Shown here piece by piece: positions 61,201-64,000 of a DNA stretch of 64,000 bases. A model generated the notes under the pieces. The model was not told the DNA's origin. It was given only the letters and a program-made list of their open reading frames with translations, and searched no databases. The position numbers were made by a program, and so were the translations under genes. Origin of the DNA: Symsagittifera roscoffensis (Eukaryota > Xenacoelomorpha > Acoela > Convolutidae); NCBI RefSeq assembly GCF_963678635.1, contig NC_087064.1, forward strand, positions 1,115,926 through 1,179,925, written 5' to 3'. Every line of letters begins with the position of its first letter. The stretch's first letter is position 1.

Positions 61201-62810
61201 GAGATTAACCAGACCGGTCCGCATATACCACATACTCGAACTCACCAGACACTCCAAGGTAGGCCAGACCTCTGTCTATGTTGAGGATAACCAGACCGGT
61301 CCGCATATACCACATACTCGAACTCACCAGACACTCCAAGGTAGGCCAGACCTCTGTCTATGTTGAGGTAACTACACTGGTCCGCATATTCCCCATTCTC
61401 AAACTCACCAGACACTCCAACGTAGGCCAGACATCTGTCTATGTTGAGGATAAGCAGACTGGTCCGCTTATTTCCCATAATCAAACTCAACAGACATTTC
61501 AAGGTAGGCCAGATCTGTGTCTATGATAAGGCTAACCAGACTGGTCCGCATATTCCCCATTCTCAAACTCACCAGACACTCCAGAGTAGCCAGATCTATG
61601 TCTATGTTAAGGATAACCAGGCTGGTCCGCATGTTCTCCATTCTCAATTTCACCGGACACTTAAATGTAGGCCAGACCTCTGTTTGTGTTGAGGATAACC
61701 AGACTGGTCCGCATAATCCCCATTCTCAAACTCACCAGACACTCCAGAGTAGCCAGATCTATGTCTATGTTAAGGATAACCAGGCTGGTCCGCATGTTCT
61801 CCATTCTCAATTTCACCGGACACTTAAATGTAGGCCAGACCTCTGTATGTGTTGAGGATAACCAGACTGGTCCGCATAATCCCCATTCTCAAAATCACCA
61901 GACACTCCCCAACGTATTCCGGACCTCTATTTTTTTTAGGATAAGCAGATTGGTCCGCATATTTCCCATACTCAAACTCACCAGACACTCCAAGGTGGGC
62001 CAGAACTCTGTCTATGTTAGGGCTAACCAGAGTGGTACGCATATACCCCATTCTCAAACTCACCGGACACTCTCCAATGTAGACCAGACCTCTGTTTATG
62101 TTTAGGATAACCAGACTGGTCCGCATATAACTCATGCTCAAACTCACCAGACACTCCAAGGTAGGCCAGACTTCTGTCTATGTTGAGGATAACCAGACCG
62201 GTCCGCATATACCACATACTCGAACTCACCAGACACTCCAAGGTAGGCCAGACCTCTGTCTATGTTGAGGTAACTACACTGGTCCGCATATTCCCCATTC
62301 TCAAACTCACCAGACACTCCAACGTAGGCCAGACCTCTGTCTATGTTGAGGATAACCAGACTGGTCCGCATATTCCCCATTCTCAAACTCACCGGACACT
62401 TCAGGGTAGGCCAGACCTCTGTCTATGTTGACTATAATCAGACTGGTCCGAATAATCAACATTCTCAAACTCACCAGACACTCTCCACGGTGGGCCAGAC
62501 TTTGTCAATGTTTAGGATAACCAAACTGGTCCGCAAATAACCCATACTCAAACTCACCAGACACTCCAAGGTAGGCAAAACCTCTGTTCATGTTGAGGAT
62601 AACCAAACCAGTTCGCATATACCCCATAGTCAAACTCACCAGACACTCCAAGGTAGGCCATACCTCACTGGTCTGGTGTAACCGTGGTGAACCATAACTA
62701 CACTGGTCCCCATATTCCCTAATCTCAAACTCACTAGACAATCCAAGGTAGGCCATACCTCTGTCTATGTTGAGATTAACCAGACTGCTCCGCATAAAAC
62801 CCATACTCAA
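58290..62810 (+). repeat. Higher-order repeat: three 1,570-bp blocks
   Basis: Landmarks at 58301, 59871 and 61441 and at 58755 and 60325 are spaced by exactly 1,570 bp, and those at 59364, 60934 and 62505 by 1,570 and 1,571. The blocks are almost identical. Each carries one unit with a foreign insertion (CTGGTGTAACCGTGG) at about 59535, 61105 and 62675, which makes it easy to recognise. Confidence 0.9.
59520..59572 (+). repeat. Aberrant satellite unit with a small non-satellite insertion
   Basis: Between GGCCATACCTCACTGG and ACTACACTGGTCCCCA the unit carries TCTGGTGTAACCGTGGTAAA-like text not found in normal units. It includes a short inverted repeat (TGGT...ACCA). Sister copies occur at about 61090-61142 and 62662-62714, carried along by the 1,570-bp blocks. 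Confidence 0.75.
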
Positions 62811-64000
62811 ACTCACCAGACACTACAAGGTAGGCCAGAATTCTGTATATGTTGAGGATAACTACACTGGTCAACATATTCACCATTCTCAAACTCAAGG
62901 GACACTTAAGGGTAGGCCAGACCTCTGTCTATGTTGAGGAAAACCAGACAGGTCCGCATATACTCCATACTTAAACTCACCAGACACTCCAACGTAGCCA
63001 GACCTTTGTCTATGTTAGGGCTAACCAGAGTGGTACGCATATTCTCCATTCTCAAACTCACCGGACACTTCAGGGTAGGCCAGATATCTGTCTATGTTGA
63101 CGATAACCAGACTGGTCCGCACATTCCCCATTCTGAAATTCACCAGACACGTCAGGGCATTCCAGACCTCTGTCTATGTTGAGGATAACCATACTGGTCC
63201 GCACATAATCTATACTCAAACTCACCAGACATTCCAAGGTAGACCAGACTCTTGTCTATGTTGAAGATAAACAGACCGGTTCGCATTTACCCATACTCAA
63301 TCTAACACAAAGCCCACGTTAGGCCAGACCTCTGTCTATGTTGAGGATAACCAGACTGGTCCGCATTATCCCCTTTCTCAAACTCACCAGACACTCTCCA
63401 AGGTTGGCCAGACCTCTGTTTATGTTTAGGATAACCAGATTGGTCCGCACATTACCCATGCTTAAACTCACCAGATAATCCAAGGTCGGCCAGACCTCTG
63501 TCTATTGTGAGGATAACCAGACTGGTCAGCATATAACCCATTCTCAATTTCACCAGACACTCCAAGGTAGGCCAGACCTCTGTCTAGGTTGAGGATCAGC
63601 AGACTGGTCTGCATATTCCCCATACTTAAACTCACCAGATACTCCAAGGTCGGCCAGACCTCTGTCTATTGTGAGGATAACCAGACTGGTCAGCATATAA
63701 CCCATACTCAAGCTCACCAGAAACTCCAAAACTCCAAGTTAGGCCAGACCTCTGTCTATGTTGAGGATAACCAGACTGGTCTGCATATTCCCATCACTCA
63801 AACTCAAGAGACATTTCAAGGTAGGCCGACATCTGTCTATGTTGAGGATAACCAAGATGGTCAGCACATATTCTATACTCAAACTCACCAGACATTCCAA
63901 GGTAGGCCAGACCTCCGTCTATGCTGAGGATCAGCATACTGGTCCGCATTTTCCCAATTCTCAAATTCAGCAGATACTCCAAGGTCGGCCAGACCTCTGT

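Larger units (their letters stand above)
24437..64000 (+). repeat. 82-bp satellite made from the channel's S4 exon end plus splice donor
   Basis: From exon D to the last base the sequence is a head-to-tail array of an 82-bp unit, about 480 copies, all in the plus orientation. Each unit is 75 bp equal to the final 25 codons of exon D (from the AGA of ARP to the AAG of HSK) and 7 bp equal to the intron start GTAGGCC. Typical pieces in order are AGACCTCTGTCTATG, TTGAGGATAACCAGACTGG, TCCGCATATTCCCCATTCTC, AAACTCACCAGACACTCCAA and GGTAGGCC. Most units differ from the exon by a few bases (for instance TTGAGG for CTGAGG). The array does not end in the window. No unit has a convincing exon structure of its own, so I call it intronic satellite, not coding. 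Confidence 0.97.

Noticed and set aside
24512-64000. Scores of 60-146 codon open frames on both strands in the array
   Set aside because: They recur with the satellite period, arise from frame rotation of an 82-bp unit poor in stops, and have no splice or start context of their own. They are shadows of the repeat, not genes.
24512-64000. CRISPR array
   Set aside because: The units abut with no unique spacers, are far longer than CRISPR repeats, and the context is an animal gene.
24512-64000. Mutually exclusive S4 cassette exons
   Set aside because: A cassette would need an acceptor with a pyrimidine tract before each unit's S4 codons. The bases before them are the previous unit's donor (GTAGGCC), which leaves no room for an acceptor.

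Overview
The window looks like nuclear DNA from an animal. It has an AT-rich background, spliceosomal introns, a Shaker-type (Kv1-like) voltage-gated potassium channel gene split over several short, GC-richer exons, a BEL/Pao LTR retrotransposon (a group known from animals), a LINE remnant and several families of small DNA transposons. I cannot name the species. A non-bilaterian or other invertebrate is a guess only.

Layout. Positions 1 to about 13,000 are AT-rich and mostly non-coding. They hold a cluster of TAATCGATTA/TAATTGATTA palindromes (1535-2460), a hAT-type MITE with an exact 8-bp target duplication (2909-3794), a broken LINE reverse-transcriptase remnant (about 4675-5650), a Tc1/mariner-type MITE with TA duplications (7822-8146), and two full copies plus fragments of a hairpin-ended, possibly Helentron-like repeat (9008-9551, 10210-10745 and later). 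Three weak candidate exons of unknown genes also lie here (922-1056 plus strand; 2471-2713 and 7135-7407 minus strand).

The potassium channel gene runs on the plus strand. Exon A (13029-13209) starts the T1 tetramerisation domain. Exon B (13615-14021) completes T1. After a 9.7-kb intron carrying another hAT MITE, a broken BEL/Pao element (15901-23004, antisense) and nested MITEs, exon C (23752-24010) encodes S1-S2 and exon D (24298-24511) encodes S3-S4. Splice phases match at every junction (2, 1, 2) and the joined product aligns with Shaker through the end of S4. The fourth S4 arginine position is proline. S5, the pore and S6 are not in the window.

From the end of exon D to the last base (about 24,437-64,000, roughly 39.5 kb and about 480 copies), the DNA is one head-to-tail satellite with an 82-bp unit. 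The unit is the channel's own S4 sequence: the last 75 bp of exon D (25 codons, the entire voltage-sensing helix) plus the first 7 bp of the intron, including the GT splice donor. A potassium-channel exon end and its 5' splice site have therefore been amplified hundreds of times in the following intron. The array is organised into higher-order repeats of about 4, 9, 12-15, 19 and 22 units, many nearly identical, which implies recent and repeated block amplification. Because 82 is not a multiple of 3, the reading frame rotates at each unit. Some subfamilies have 81-bp units that put two S4 segments in one frame. I regard this S4-exon-derived satellite as the main discovery of the window.
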